Of a stretch of DNA of 64,000 nucleotides, positions 34,601 through 45,815 are shown one piece after another. Position 1 is the first letter of the stretch, and every line of letters begins with the position of its first letter. The position numbers were made by a program, and so were the translations under genes. Source of the DNA: Rhynchosporium graminicola (taxonomy: Eukaryota; Ascomycota; Leotiomycetes; Helotiales; Ploettnerulaceae); NCBI GenBank assembly GCA_900074885.1, contig FJUW01000014.1:316505-380504 (forward strand), in the 5' to 3' direction. Below the pieces are notes generated by a model, which saw only the letters and a list, made by a program, of their open reading frames with translations, ran no database searches and had not been told where the DNA came from.

Positions 34601-37550
34601 TAGTTATAATAAAGTAAGCCGAGAACTGACTTTCTCTTAGTAAAAGAAGACCTTTAGAGCGTAAGAGTGATTTATTCTATAGTAGAATAATCTTAAGGGT
34701 ATTCAGTATTTTAATAGAATAGTATTACTTTCTAAGATACTAAATTTATTTAGAGTAAATTTAGAGCTACTTAAAGAAATAGTATAGAGGATTTTAGCGT
34801 TCGGACGATTCTTAAAGAACTTAGCGTTTTCAAGTAAAAGTACTTAGGATTTGATAATATCTTTATTCTTATTTATTAATTTAAGGAATTAGATTAATAT
34901 AATATCTTCTAATCTAACTATCTTAATTCTAACGTAAGTACTATATTTTATAAAGTGAAAAAGATATATCTATCTAGTTTCGTCGTTCTTATTATTTATC
35001 TGCTAAATATACTAAATATAACGGAGCTAGTTATAAAAATCAATGGGGTAATCGTACCGATCCTCGAGAGTCTTAATAGTACGCTTATAATCATTATAGA
35101 TATCGTATTTATATTTAAAATCTTCTTTCTATAACGCTCTCTATCGATTATATAAAACTTCCTTATAAAGTACTCCTAGTCCCGGTTTAAGAGTCTATTT
35201 ACGAGAAAGTAGCTATCTCTCTAAAGTCTTAAGCTTAAAGTCTTTATCTATAAGAAACTTAAGTTTCTCTATTTCTCTAACTATAGTAGTATATATAACT
35301 TTATCTAACTTAGTAGATATAACTATAAGGCTCTCTACTAAAGATCTCTAGTAGTAATAGTAAGAAATAACCTAATCTACGATCTTAGATATTATATAAT
35401 ATAGAATTAATTATATTTCTTCTATTATTAATATCTCCTTTATCTTTAGTAGAAGTATAGAAACTTTAACTAGTTCCTCTTCGTTATCTTCGATAACTAT
35501 AACCTTAAGTACGGTTTTCTTAGTAGTTTATATTACTTTTATAGTTATAAGTATAGGAGTGCTAGTAGGAACAGGTAGCTTAGAGACTCCTAGAATAGTC
35601 TTAAGAGTACTATTCTTAGTTATAGGAAGAGAAGTATTAGAAAGGATTAATATAGGAGCTAGTATTTCATTAATAGTTATATTATTAACTCCTGATATAA
35701 TTTCAGGAGTATCTGTAGTAAGTATAGAGGGAGCTAGTACTTTAGGAGTAATAGGAACCGTAGGAGTAGTAAGCAGCTCGATTACCTTAGGAATATTATT
35801 AGAAATAAAGTAATAAGAGCTATCTATTTTATTACTGAAGTCGAATAGAGTACTATTTTCTTTAAACTCCTTAGGAACTAATAATCTAATTCTCGAGACT
35901 TTTAAACCTATGAAATTAATAGATTTATAACTTCTAATTACTTATAGAGAGTCTATAAAAGTACTATCTCCTTTATCGATACTTTCCTTTATATTATAGA
36001 TAGTTATTAAATTAAAACCCTTCTTATTCTAAGAATTTTTAGGAAACTCCCCTTAGTATATCTTCGAGGTATAATTATAAATAATAGTATTAATATAAAT
36101 AATAGAGTTAGGAAACTTAAGAAATTATTTAATAAGTCCTAGGAGCTTAGAAATAAGTCGATTTCGATATTCTCTAGTATAATCGGAAAAGAAAGTAAGG
36201 AATCTCGTAGTTCTAGGATAATCTTTCAAGTTTCTAGTAGCTTTAGCGTATTTATTTCGTTAGTAACTCTCTACTTTATAATAGATACTTTCGTATTACT
36301 CTAAGTATCTAGCCTTATTATTTCTATTAATCTGTAAATACTAAAGTCGATTTTATTCTTCTATTATACTTACTACTTTTTTAATCTTCTCGATTCTAGT
36401 AAAGAGAAACTTACTACTGCGCTCGATAAGATCGCTAGCTTTATTATTAGTTATAAGAACGAGAATCTAAGAGTATCTTTCTATAGTAGTAATAATTTCA
36501 TTTCCTTATTTTAATTCTACTAAGGTACTACTAAGCTTAGTATTATAAGTGCTAGATACCTTACTACTTTTCTTGTCTTTTATTATAACTATATTAATAA
36601 TCGAGAGTATAGTATCGCTATTAGCGAGTCGGGATAATAATTATTATTTCTTAACTCCTAATACTATCTTAGGAGTACTAAAGGCCGGAGGTACTATATC
36701 GAAGGTAGTATTTTTACTCTTAATATATCTTAAGAGTATTATAAGAGGTATTTTTATCGAAGTATTATCTTAGAAGAATTCGTATAGCAGAAATTTGTTT
36801 TAAAGTTATAATTATAAGTAAAAGCTTATTAGCGTAGTTTATAATAGTAGTTAGTATTTTTAGTAAGAGGGAGTAGAAGGGAGGAAGCTTTTTTAGTAGG
36901 TTATATAGCCTCGCTTAGCTATCTGTTCGCGTAATCTCCTGCCTTCCCTAACTAACCTTATACAACTACCCGATTAGATAAGTAAATAAAGTAAATATAA
37001 TAATTCGATATACTAAGAAAGTTAAGCGAATAGTAATATTAATATACTAAGCTTAATTAAGTGAAGTATAACTCTATAGTAAAAGTAAAATATAAAATAA
37101 TTAAAAGTAAAGCTAATTATAATAGAGGAAAACATATGTAAAAAGAGTAAAATAAGGATATTTAAAGTAAGGAAATAAGTAGTAAATAATCTAATAATTT
37201 TATATAGAATATATTAATTTAATAGAAAAGGGGTGAAAATAAGTAAAAGATATAGAAAAATAAAGAAAAGTAATAAAATAAGAAGTAAATATAATAACCT
37301 TATCCCTGATAATATAAGAGATATCCCTATCTCCTTAAAAGAGATTAAACTCGCTTATATAAGTGTTTCCTTGCCTTAGAAATTTATAGTAATATAACTT
37401 GAAGAGTAGACTTTAAAAGCAGTAAAGTCGAGCTAGATTAATTTATTATAGTTATAAGAAGATTAATTATATCTCTAATAGTACTATCGTCCGAATATTC
37501 CGAGTTATTAGCATTATTATCATCTTCGGAAGAGCTTATTTCACTCTCGG
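34601..37550 (-). pseudogene. Gypsy-C downstream coding-like region, Pro/Thr-rich
   Basis: Between integrase and the conserved 3' ORF the minus strand remains coding-like but heavily mutated. From 35815 to 35470 it reads as a Pro/Thr/Ile-rich chain with repeated TP motifs (TTPTVPITPKVLAPS, then TLKTILGVSKLPVP, then TKKTVLKVIVIEDNEEE). Near 36690-36645 it reads PAFSTPKIVLGVKK. No enzyme motif was found. Plus-strand open frames at 35559-35813 and 36549-36773 are antisense shadows of these low-complexity segments. It may be the N-terminal part of the 3' ORF or a separate one. Confidence 0.45.
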
Positions 37551-40260
37551 TATTATCCGGAATTACTATATTATCGCGCTGAATAAATCGCTTTAGTCGA
37601 TTTATAGCGTAAGTGCTTTTCTTTATAACTCTATCTAACTCCTATAGAGTATAAAAACTCGTCTTTTGATTAACTTTCTCTACTCTATATAGACTTATCT
37701 AGTAGTAGTTAAGCTTATTATCAGAAGATATATCTAAAGAGTTCTTAATATTATATACTAAAACTAAGTCATATTATTATATCGATATTTTCTTGAGTAC
37801 TCGGCTTCGGTCCTAATAGTCCTTAGCTTATAGTTATAATTATCGCTTCCGAAGTACTATTTCTTCTAAATCTTTATCCTATAACTCTAATTAGTAGTAT
37901 CGTATTATAAGTAAATTACCTTTAGACTTAATACTTTCGTGATTAAATTCCCTCTAAACTAGATATCGACTTTCTAAGGGTAGTATTACTTCGTGTCTAT
38001 ATAAGTAGTAAAAGAGTATAACTCTAATTAGTTTATAAACTGAGGTTCGAGAAGTAAAGAGAATATTATAAAAATTATTAGTCTAATAATAAAAACCTCT
38101 ATTAGTTAACTTAGAAAGATTATCTAGTATATTAAGATAAGCTCTCTTAATACTCCTATTAGCTTTAGAGTTATATACTAAGATCTGGATCCTTTTAACT
38201 TCGTATTTCTTCGTAAAAGCTTTAATAATAGCCTTGTTTTCAGGTCCTCTATTAATAACTAGTTATCTAAAGAGTCTATACTAATATACGATATCTTCCT
38301 AGATGAATTTTATAATATCTTTAGCTTTAATAAAAGAGAGAGGTTTTCCTTCTAGCTATCCCGAAAGGTCTTCTTTAGCTAAAATAAAGCTTCCTTTACT
38401 ATTATTACGCTTTAGTATAGTACAAACGTCTAAACTGACCTTAGTCTATATTCTAGTTAGCTAAGTTAGATATAGTAGGTTCTCTTCTCGATTAGATCTC
38501 CGCTTTTAGTATCTTTCGCAGCTCGTAATAAAAGCTTTATAGTCTTTAAAAGCACTTCTCTAGAAGAATCTCTTAGAAAGTCGGTAGTAAGTAGCTTTAG
38601 CGTCTTTATAAATAGCTTTATTATAGACTTCTCTAATTAAATAGTGCCTTTTGCAAGCACTATCTACTATAAGTCGTACTAGAAATGTATTATTAGCTCT
38701 TATATAAAGAGATCTATTCTTAATAAATTATAATAATACTTAGAATTTGAAGTCCTTGAAAGTATTAGGTTTAATTATCAGAGGCTTTTTTAATATTAAT
38801 AGATAAACTGCAAATTCTTCGGATTTATTAGAATAGGATAGTTTAAGGATCTTGGACCCTTAAGATTATCTCACGAGTATTATTATAATACTAAAGACTA
38901 ATACTAATAATAATTAATCTATAACCTAATTATTAATATCTTATTTATCTCTTTTAGCGATATTAAAGGGATATTTCTAGCTTCTCCTAGATAGTCTATC
39001 TATAGTAGTATTCTTCGTACTAGTAATATATTTGACTTCGAAATCCATAAGGCGTATCTAAGTAATCTAATTAGTAAGTAGCGCTTCTAGTAAGTCGCTA
39101 GTAGTACTATTTAGTTACTTAATAAGCACTTTAGTATCTGTTTCTAATATAAAATAATAGCTATAGATCTTATTCCGTATCTTTTTTATAGCTTTCAGGG
39201 CTCCCTAGTACTCTCTTTTAGTAGTATTATACTTCGATTCCGAGCTCGACTATAAACCGCTCTTAAATCTAGAAAGGTATTATTTTCCTTTTAAATCTTT
39301 CTACTATAAAATAACTCCTTATCTAAGTATACTCGTATCTATTATAAGAATAATATCCCTAGTATTAAGACTATAGTCGATACTAATAAGTGCGGGTATA
39401 CTTAGTAGTTTATTTTTCAAGAGTATTATAGCTAATTTATATCTATTACTCTAGTTAAATTCGACTTCCTTCTTGAAATTAGTATAAATTAGTATAATAA
39501 TAATAGTAAAGTGCTCGATCTAGATCTAATAATAGATATATACTCTAATAAATACCCTTACTTTAGTAGCGCTATTATACTTCTCTTACTCCTGAATTTT
39601 AAGTACTTTTGCAGTATCTGGATATTAGCTTTCGTAGTCTATAATAAATCTAATAATTTTTAATCCTAGTATATAGTATTAAGATTTCGGCCCTATAGTA
39701 GCTCCTGCTCTTTTAAATCGTACTAAGACTTTATCGATATTTTAAATATATTCTAGTATAAATCGTCGGATTCTAAGGAGAGTAAGTACTTCCTCGTAGT
39801 TATAGAAAGATTTTAAGCTCTTAACTCTGATATTATCTATATATAGTAATACTATATTTAGAACGCAATCGATTAAGATCTCTAATATGACTCGTATAAA
39901 CTAAGCTATTAAGTTTATTACGCCTTATAGTACCCTTATTATCCGTAGAAAGCTAATAGGTATCTGAATTACTATTATATCTCGCGATCATAAGTCGAGG
40001 AGAAACTAGTTATATTCAGAAAGTAGGTCGATAAGCGAGGCTATAGTAAGCCTAGCGAATTCTGCAGATAATTAATTAATATTAGGAGGCATATTAGTAT
40101 CTCTAATAGTAACTCTATTTATTTCTACTATAGTAGTAATTAGTCGATAAGTGCTTTTATCTTTCTTAGTAATAAGAAACTATTTATTCTGATAAGCTCT
40201 ATAGTATAGCTCTAGAATTCCTTGCTTTAAGCGCTTTTTCAGTATTTTAATAACTTTCTC
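37551..40260 (-). pseudogene. Gypsy-C reverse transcriptase, RNase H, integrase
   Basis: Minus-strand pol. RT: FFITKKDKSTYRLITTIVEIN and VTIRDTNMPPN near 40190-40090, IASLIDLLSEYNQ near 40040, and YIDNIRVK near 39855-39830 (catalytic YxDD altered to YIDN). RNase H: IDTSILR near 39340, then SESKYNTTKREY.GALKA near 39240-39180. Integrase: a zinc-binding-like segment near 38690-38620, DRGPENKAIIKAFTKKYEVKR near 38260-38190 (the reading keeps an Asp and the Glu after it), and SLYRVEKVNQKTSFYTLQELDRV near 37710-37640, typical of the Gypsy integrase tail. It ends in an acidic patch (ESEISSSEDDNN, near 37540). Role: reverse transcription and chromosomal integration. RIP stops throughout. Confidence 0.87.
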
Positions 40261-40929
40261 TTATAGTACTTTTAGAACTCTAAATATCTTTTCCTGCTAG
40301 GCTTCGTAAAGTACTATTTTAATCTTAATTAGTAAAGTAACTTCTTTAATAGTTCTAAGGTCCTTAAAACCTTATTCTAATACTATTTCTTAGTTAAGAA
40401 GAATATAATAGAGTAGATCTCTCTCCTGCTCTTAGAGCCTTTCCCTAATTATTAACTTATCGAACCTTTCTTTCGTAAGACGTATCCCGGGGTGAGTTTT
40501 TATAAATCTACTAGTAATAAATTTATTATATTTTCTATTAGTAGTAAGAAGTCTTTCCTTTTTATCTTTCTTAAACTAATTAGTAATTCCACTAGGAATT
40601 TATCTATTAGAGTACCTTAGATCTACTAGTTTAACTTTATTAGCTTTCTTCTTATATATTATATTAACTTTAAACTTAGCTTTTACTTTTCCTATATAGC
40701 TAACTTCTATTTATTATTTCTCTAGTTCTGATTCCGAAACTATAAGAGTATTATCGAATATAAATATCTAATTGTTATTATTATAACTTAATTAGATTAT
40801 AAAGATCTCTCTAGATACTATATTAATAACTCCTGAATTCCTAGTAAATCTTACTTTTATCTTTTTCTTTCTTTTTCTCTTTTTTTTCGCTCGTAAGACT
40901 ATCTTATAAGTCTATCTATCTAAGCTTTC

Positions 40930-41198
40930 TGTGACGACAACTCACCTGAATGTCACATGAGAAGAAGGATAGATACCAGGGCCTAAGTCCACAGGTATCC
41001 CGGCATAACTAGTATCCGACTCGGTATAGTATCGGACTAGTACCGGCATATATATATAAGGTGCTTTGCACTCTATCTCTCTTCTTCTTCCTTCCTTATC
41101 TTTTTATTTCCTTAGTAGTAGACTATATAAGATCGCTCTTAGCCTCCCTACTTATTTTATTCTTGCTCGTATACCGCCTCGAGTCTTGTATCGTTACA
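40930..41198 (+). repeat. Solo LTR of the Gypsy-A family, nearly unmutated
   Basis: 269 bp, TGTGACGACAACTCACC to GTATCGTTACA, flanked by a perfect 5-bp duplication CTTTC (40925-40929 and 41199-41203). No Gypsy-A internal sequence adjoins it, so it is a solo LTR left by LTR-LTR recombination. It keeps many CpA and TpG (for example GGTGCTTTGCACTC), unlike A1 and A2, and gives the best view of the original A LTR. It lies between protease and RT of minus-strand Gypsy-C. Confidence 0.95.
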
Positions 41199-41700
41199 CT
41201 TTCCCTATCGCTACTAGTACCTTACCTAGGTCGAGAGCCGGCCTCTAGTTTTCCCTCTTTTCTATAGAAAGCTTATCTCCTATAGCTAAAACCTTCCCTT
41301 TTATTATTTAATTAAAATTTATAAAAGTAGCCTCTAATCTACTATTACTAAGGTAAGAGAAACCTATCTAGCTTTCTAGTATAAAGGGTATTCTGAGTAA
41401 GATATCGTAGTTTATATTATCTACTATTATAAAGTCGGTATAGTTCTTCACTCTATTAATATTAATATAAATATTATTAATATAACTTTCGAAATTTAGA
41501 TCTTTCCTTATAATAGTTATATAAGAGTACTTTTTACTATTAATAATAACTAAATTCGCTTATTTAGCGAGCGAAGCGTTTATTATATTAACTTTAATAC
41601 TACTATCGATTATCGCTCGAGCCCGGAAATAGTCATTTATTACGATTTCGATTTTAGATATAGCTATAGCGATTTCAGAGTAATTCCGTAGAATATCTTT
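41199..41700 (-). pseudogene. Gypsy-C aspartic protease relic
   Basis: The minus strand reads RARAIIDSSIKVNIINASLAK near 41600-41540 (the family has a LIDSGA...NLIS motif; here Gly-Ala are changed, so the active-site loop is damaged) and NYDILLRIPFILES near 41420-41380, matching the DVLLGMPWL end of retropepsins. It normally cuts the gag-pol polyprotein. The solo LTR at 40930 separates it from RT. Confidence 0.7.
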
Positions 41701-44700
41701 ATATTAAGAGAGGGTATTAATAAAGACCTTATGATCTTCTCTTCTAATACTAGACTTTTTTAAGAAACCTTTTATTATAGCTATCCTTATTAGATTTAAT
41801 TTAAGTTACGTTAGATCCTTTAGAACGTAGATAATCTCTATATTTATACCTCCTTCTTCTAGAACTAAGGGAATCTGCTTATTTAATAGTCGATCTAAGC
41901 GTAATATAATTCTCTATAGAGTTTTAAGTGAAATATTAAGCTTATAATTTATAACTTCCTTAAGCGCTACTTTCTATGCTTTAGTATTAGTATAATAATC
42001 GATAAACTTCTTCTATTATAGTATATCCTTTCCTAATCGGACTCGTAAGACTATCTTAGGAGTCTTAGCCTTAGTAGTTCTCGGAATTAATATGACTTCG
42101 ACGACTTATATAGATAGTAGCAGTATTACAGGCGATAGCTTATCCTCCTCTATAGAATCGTTCTTATCTACTTCTCTAGTGATAGTACTAGACTCTCTTG
42201 CCGCTCTCCTTGCGATACTATAGTTTTACTATTATTTAGTCCTATTTTTAGTAATACCTCTTAGCTTACTATTAACTATAGTAACTACTAAAGCTTTATC
42301 TCCGCTAGAATTAGATCCTGTATCTGAATCTTTAAGACCCTTAGTAATATTAATATTATTAATAACTTTAGATAGTTAGGTAATATCTAGCTTTTTTATA
42401 ATACTTATATAAGATAGAGTTTCCTTAGCTTATTCTCGACCGGAAGATTAATTATCTTACTCTATACTACGAATCTTTATCAGAATTACTATAAGGAACG
42501 ATTACTCTTTCTGTTTATTAATAGGTATAGCGTTATCTCTAATAAGTCTGATATAAATTTGCCCCCTTAAGTTATAATAGTAATAGCCTTTAGTAATCAG
42601 ATCTTCTATCACCGGGTAATCGTTCTTATAATAGGGATTATAATGTACGCCTACATATAGCTTATTATAGCAGAAGTTGTATTTAATATTATTATATCTA
42701 TTATTATTTCTATAAGTTATTACTCTAATAGTAAAATAGCTATTGTTTTTATTACTTCTTTAATCTTAGAGTAAGAATTAGATATGCTTATCAGAAGTTC
42801 TACTAAACTCTAGAATATAAGGTCTCTAAGTAGTAGTATTAAGAGCTTTCTTCGATATGATCTAGTTGATCTAGATATCGGTAATACTCTTAATAATCTC
42901 GGCTAAACTATTATTATTCTTTATAAGGTCGGAAAGTAGTACTTTATTAGTTAATACGATTCTTATTAAGGGTTTTATAATAATAGGGGTTAGAAGAGGT
43001 TTAGTATACTCTACTATAAGTTCTCTAAGTGCCTTTCGTTGCTCTTTAGATAGTTCTTTCTCTCTTAATAATACTTAAAGTATTACTTCGCTCTAGTTAA
43101 TTTTAAGTATAAACTTGATAAACTTAGAGAAGTTAATATAAGTTATAGGTTCGAGGTTATTAACCTTATAATTCTATATAATCTTCTTAATTAGGTACTT
43201 AGGTAACCCTAAAAGGAACTATTATCCTTAATCGACCTTACTAATTATGCCTTTAGACTCTAAATTAGTAGAAATCTAAGTATAGAAGCGATAGTACTCC
43301 TTAAGATCAGAATTTTTCCGCGGCTTATTAATAAATAAACGTAGAAAAGCTATAGAGTCTCTGATTTAGAGTCGATTATACTCCCGGAATTCTATTTTTA
43401 ATACTTTCTTCAGATCAGCTTACTCTTTACTATTTACTTACTCCGGTAGAGTTTTAATAATATCCCGATATGAATTATTATAATACTAAGGGAATCTCTT
43501 ATACTTTTCCGTATTAGTAAGACCGAAGTCTTTAGCTATTTCCTTAAGATATTATAAATAGTCTATAATATTCGTACTAATAAAGTAGGGAAAGGAATTA
43601 CTACTTAGTAAGGGTATTTATCCTTTAAAGAGCTTCCCTAGTTATTAAATATCTATATTAGATATAATTAGCTAATTAAGTATAGAGAAATTAACTACTA
43701 ATACTATCTTAGGAGTAGCTAATAATACTAATAGAATTTAAAGTAAGTCTGGATTACTAATAATAGATAAGTATATTTCTTCTATAGATCTCTCGGAAGG
43801 AGAAGAGTCAGAAGAGTTAGAGATAGTCATAAGGTTCCTATATAAGGTAGAAGATAGAGGAGTATTAATAGTAGGCCACAGCTAAATCGAAGTGCGGGAA
43901 TAGCTAAATCAACATGCGCTAATAGCCGAGCCGAAAATATAATATGCACTTATTACTACTAAGATTTATATATATAGTTATATATAGTATATTAATTATA
44001 CTAATTCATCTAAATCTTCTTTAAACTCTATATCCTAGGTATATATCTTAATACCCCCTATTATATCTCTCTGAATTAATAATTCACTAGCTATAGTAGT
44101 ATCTACTATACTATCTGAATAATAGATAGATATTATACTATATATATAACCTCTCTCCCTCCGTGTACTAGGTTTATAGCTATCTCGGTATCTATCCTTA
44201 AGCCTTTATATCGCTATACTAGTTAATAATACGCTATTTTATACTATAAAATACTAGCTAAGTAATACAGGGGCAGAGCTTAAAGGTAGTTTAAAGAATA
44301 AGGAGTCGCGGCAAGTATTTGAAAGTGCTACTCTACCTCTAAGTGCACTCTTTAATCTACTTTTACTTTTGACCTTTAATAGATTTAAGAGAGGGAGAGG
44401 TACCGGGGGAGTAGAGTATACTAAATTAGGCCTATTATAGTACTAGTAGTAATAAATATCACCTAGAAGGATACTACTACTTTCTTATTATCGTTTCCAG
44501 AGGGTATAAAAGTAAGATAGACTAAAGGCTTACTATATAGTATATATATAGCTATTTACTAGAGGTCCTTTAGCGGGGAGCTTACTAGCTTCTTATACGA
44601 TTTTCTAGAGAGCCTGAGTATAAACATATAGAAGAATTACAGCTAAAATAAGTAGATTTATACTATATATTAATAGCCCTTACCTTTTAGTATAAATTAG

Positions 44701-45593
44701 TATAGCAGAGTAAAGTTTCTAGATATACTTACTAAGTTAATAGAATCTTAGCGCATGTTAATTTAGCTATTCCCGCACTTCGATTTAGCTATAGCCTAAT
44801 AGTATTAGAAGGCGTAGTAAGTATATCTAAAAGAATACGTTTATCTCTATCTAAAGAATCCGTAGTAATAAGTTTAGTAGAAACCGAAGCGGAAGTTTAC
44901 TAGGGAGGATACTATAGATTAGAAGAGGAATATTCTTAAGGACTATTAAGCTATTCCTCGAAACTTATTAAAATTAATAATATTAAAAGATTTTCCTTTA
45001 TTATAACTTCTAGTAATGATAATAATATATAAGTATCTCGACCGTTTATTTCGATACACTCTTAAGACTATCTTACGAGTTAAAAAATATCTATAATCTC
45101 CGCTTAATAGATAATTTCTAGAAAGAGCTTCTATATAAACTCTAAGGGAGTGCTCACGATAAGAAGAAAGACTAATAGTAAGCGTAGAACTAGAAGGTTT
45201 AGTTATATTATAACCTTACTCTGTAATAGTTTATCAGTAGTAGTTAGAACTAACTTCCTTCCCGAATTATTCTATCGAGTAGAGTTTTCGTTCGGATTTC
45301 CAAATCTCCGGCGTATATATAATATATTTAGGAGATTAATACGAGGTTTAATAAGGTTTTATTATAGTATCTCCGTTAAGATACTCTTATAGTTCTTTAT
45401 CTATAATCTAGAGAATTCTAATATAATTTATAATCTTTCTTATTATTAAAAAGCTAGATAAGTCGATTCCTATTAAGTCGTAGATAGCGAATATTCGTAG
45501 GAGTAATAATAAATATTAATTCTGCGAAAAGAGATACTATAAAGCTATTTGAAAATAATCTTTATAATTTATCTCTCTGCGATAGTTATTAGA
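41701..45593 (-). pseudogene. Gypsy-C gag relic
   Basis: Long minus-strand gag, about 3 kb after removing the inserted element at 43874-44796. A region near 43060-42990 reads KALRELIVEYTKPLLTPII. A zinc-knuckle remnant near 42680-42600 reads CYNKLYVGVHYNPYYKNDYPVIEDL, then GYYYYNLRGQIYI and NAIPINKQKE, an order typical of this fungal Gypsy lineage. The peptide TPKIVLRV or a close variant occurs at 45080-45055, 43720-43695 and 42070-42045. The last ~400 bases before the LTR (45590-45190) read Arg/Lys-rich on the opposite strand, but this looks like an antisense shadow. Role: particle protein binding element RNA. Confidence 0.7.
43874..44796 (-). mobile_element. hAT-like non-autonomous element, copy 2 (923 bp)
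   Basis: Same family as 26373-27295 but in opposite orientation. Perfect 8-bp duplication TAATAGTA at 43866-43873 and 44797-44804. The left TIR starts GGCCACAGC; the right TIR has changed to GCTATAGCC by G-to-A, so it has been exposed to some RIP since insertion in Gypsy-C. Confidence 0.92.
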
Positions 45594-45810
45594 TATAAGC
45601 GCTATATACGTAATACCTAAAAACATAAGATAAGAGGAGGCCTGGTTAGTATAAACCTAATCTATATACTTTAAGGTATTATAATAAGAAGTAGAAAAGT
45701 GTTCGATTCTTCTATATATAGTAGAGGCTAGAAAGTTATCTTATAGATAATATAGAACCTTAGTACTAAATAGTTCTGCCTTGAATATTAGGGGTGTTTA
45801 ACGTCCCCAT
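45594..45810 (-). repeat. Gypsy-C 5' LTR (minus-strand element)
   Basis: 217 bp, TATAAGCGCTATATACG to GTTTAACGTCCCCAT, followed by the target duplication ACTAC and then by the resumed Gypsy-B2 reading frame. Confidence 0.92.
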
Positions 45811-45815
45811 ACTAC

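Larger units (their letters stand above)
32446..45810 (-). mobile_element. Gypsy-C, large LTR retrotransposon inserted in Gypsy-B2
   Basis: 13,365 bp bounded by two 217-bp direct repeats and flanked by ACTAC on both sides (32441-32445 and 45811-45815). The Gypsy-B2 RNase H frame stops at the left flank and continues at the right flank, which confirms insertion. Without the solo LTR and hAT-like element inside it, Gypsy-C is about 12.2 kb, much longer than the common 5-7 kb of fungal Gypsy elements. Minus-strand order: LTR, long gag (about 45500-41700), protease (41640-41400), RT, RNase H, integrase (40250-37550), then about 4.6 kb of further coding-like sequence before the 3' LTR. RT belongs to a fungal lineage with a VTIRD.NMPP signature. 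No chromodomain seen. Confidence 0.92.

Noticed and set aside
35559..35813. Plus-strand open frame of 84 codons, hydrophobic, resembling a membrane protein
   Set aside because: The minus strand is a Pro/Thr-rich continuation of Gypsy-C; the apparent hydrophobicity comes from reading Thr/Pro-rich codons backwards.
36549..36773. Plus-strand open frame of 74 codons with Leu/Ile-rich segments
   Set aside because: Antisense shadow of minus-strand Gypsy-C sequence around the PAFSTPKIVLGV peptide.
41061..41267. Two overlapping plus-strand open frames (41061-41267 and 41066-41248)
   Set aside because: They lie almost wholly in the solo LTR, have no recognisable motif and simply reflect pyrimidine-rich LTR sequence.
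45150..45392. Plus-strand open frame of 80 codons, Arg-rich
   Set aside because: Antisense to the Gypsy-C gag 5' part, with no motif and no start context; probably chance.
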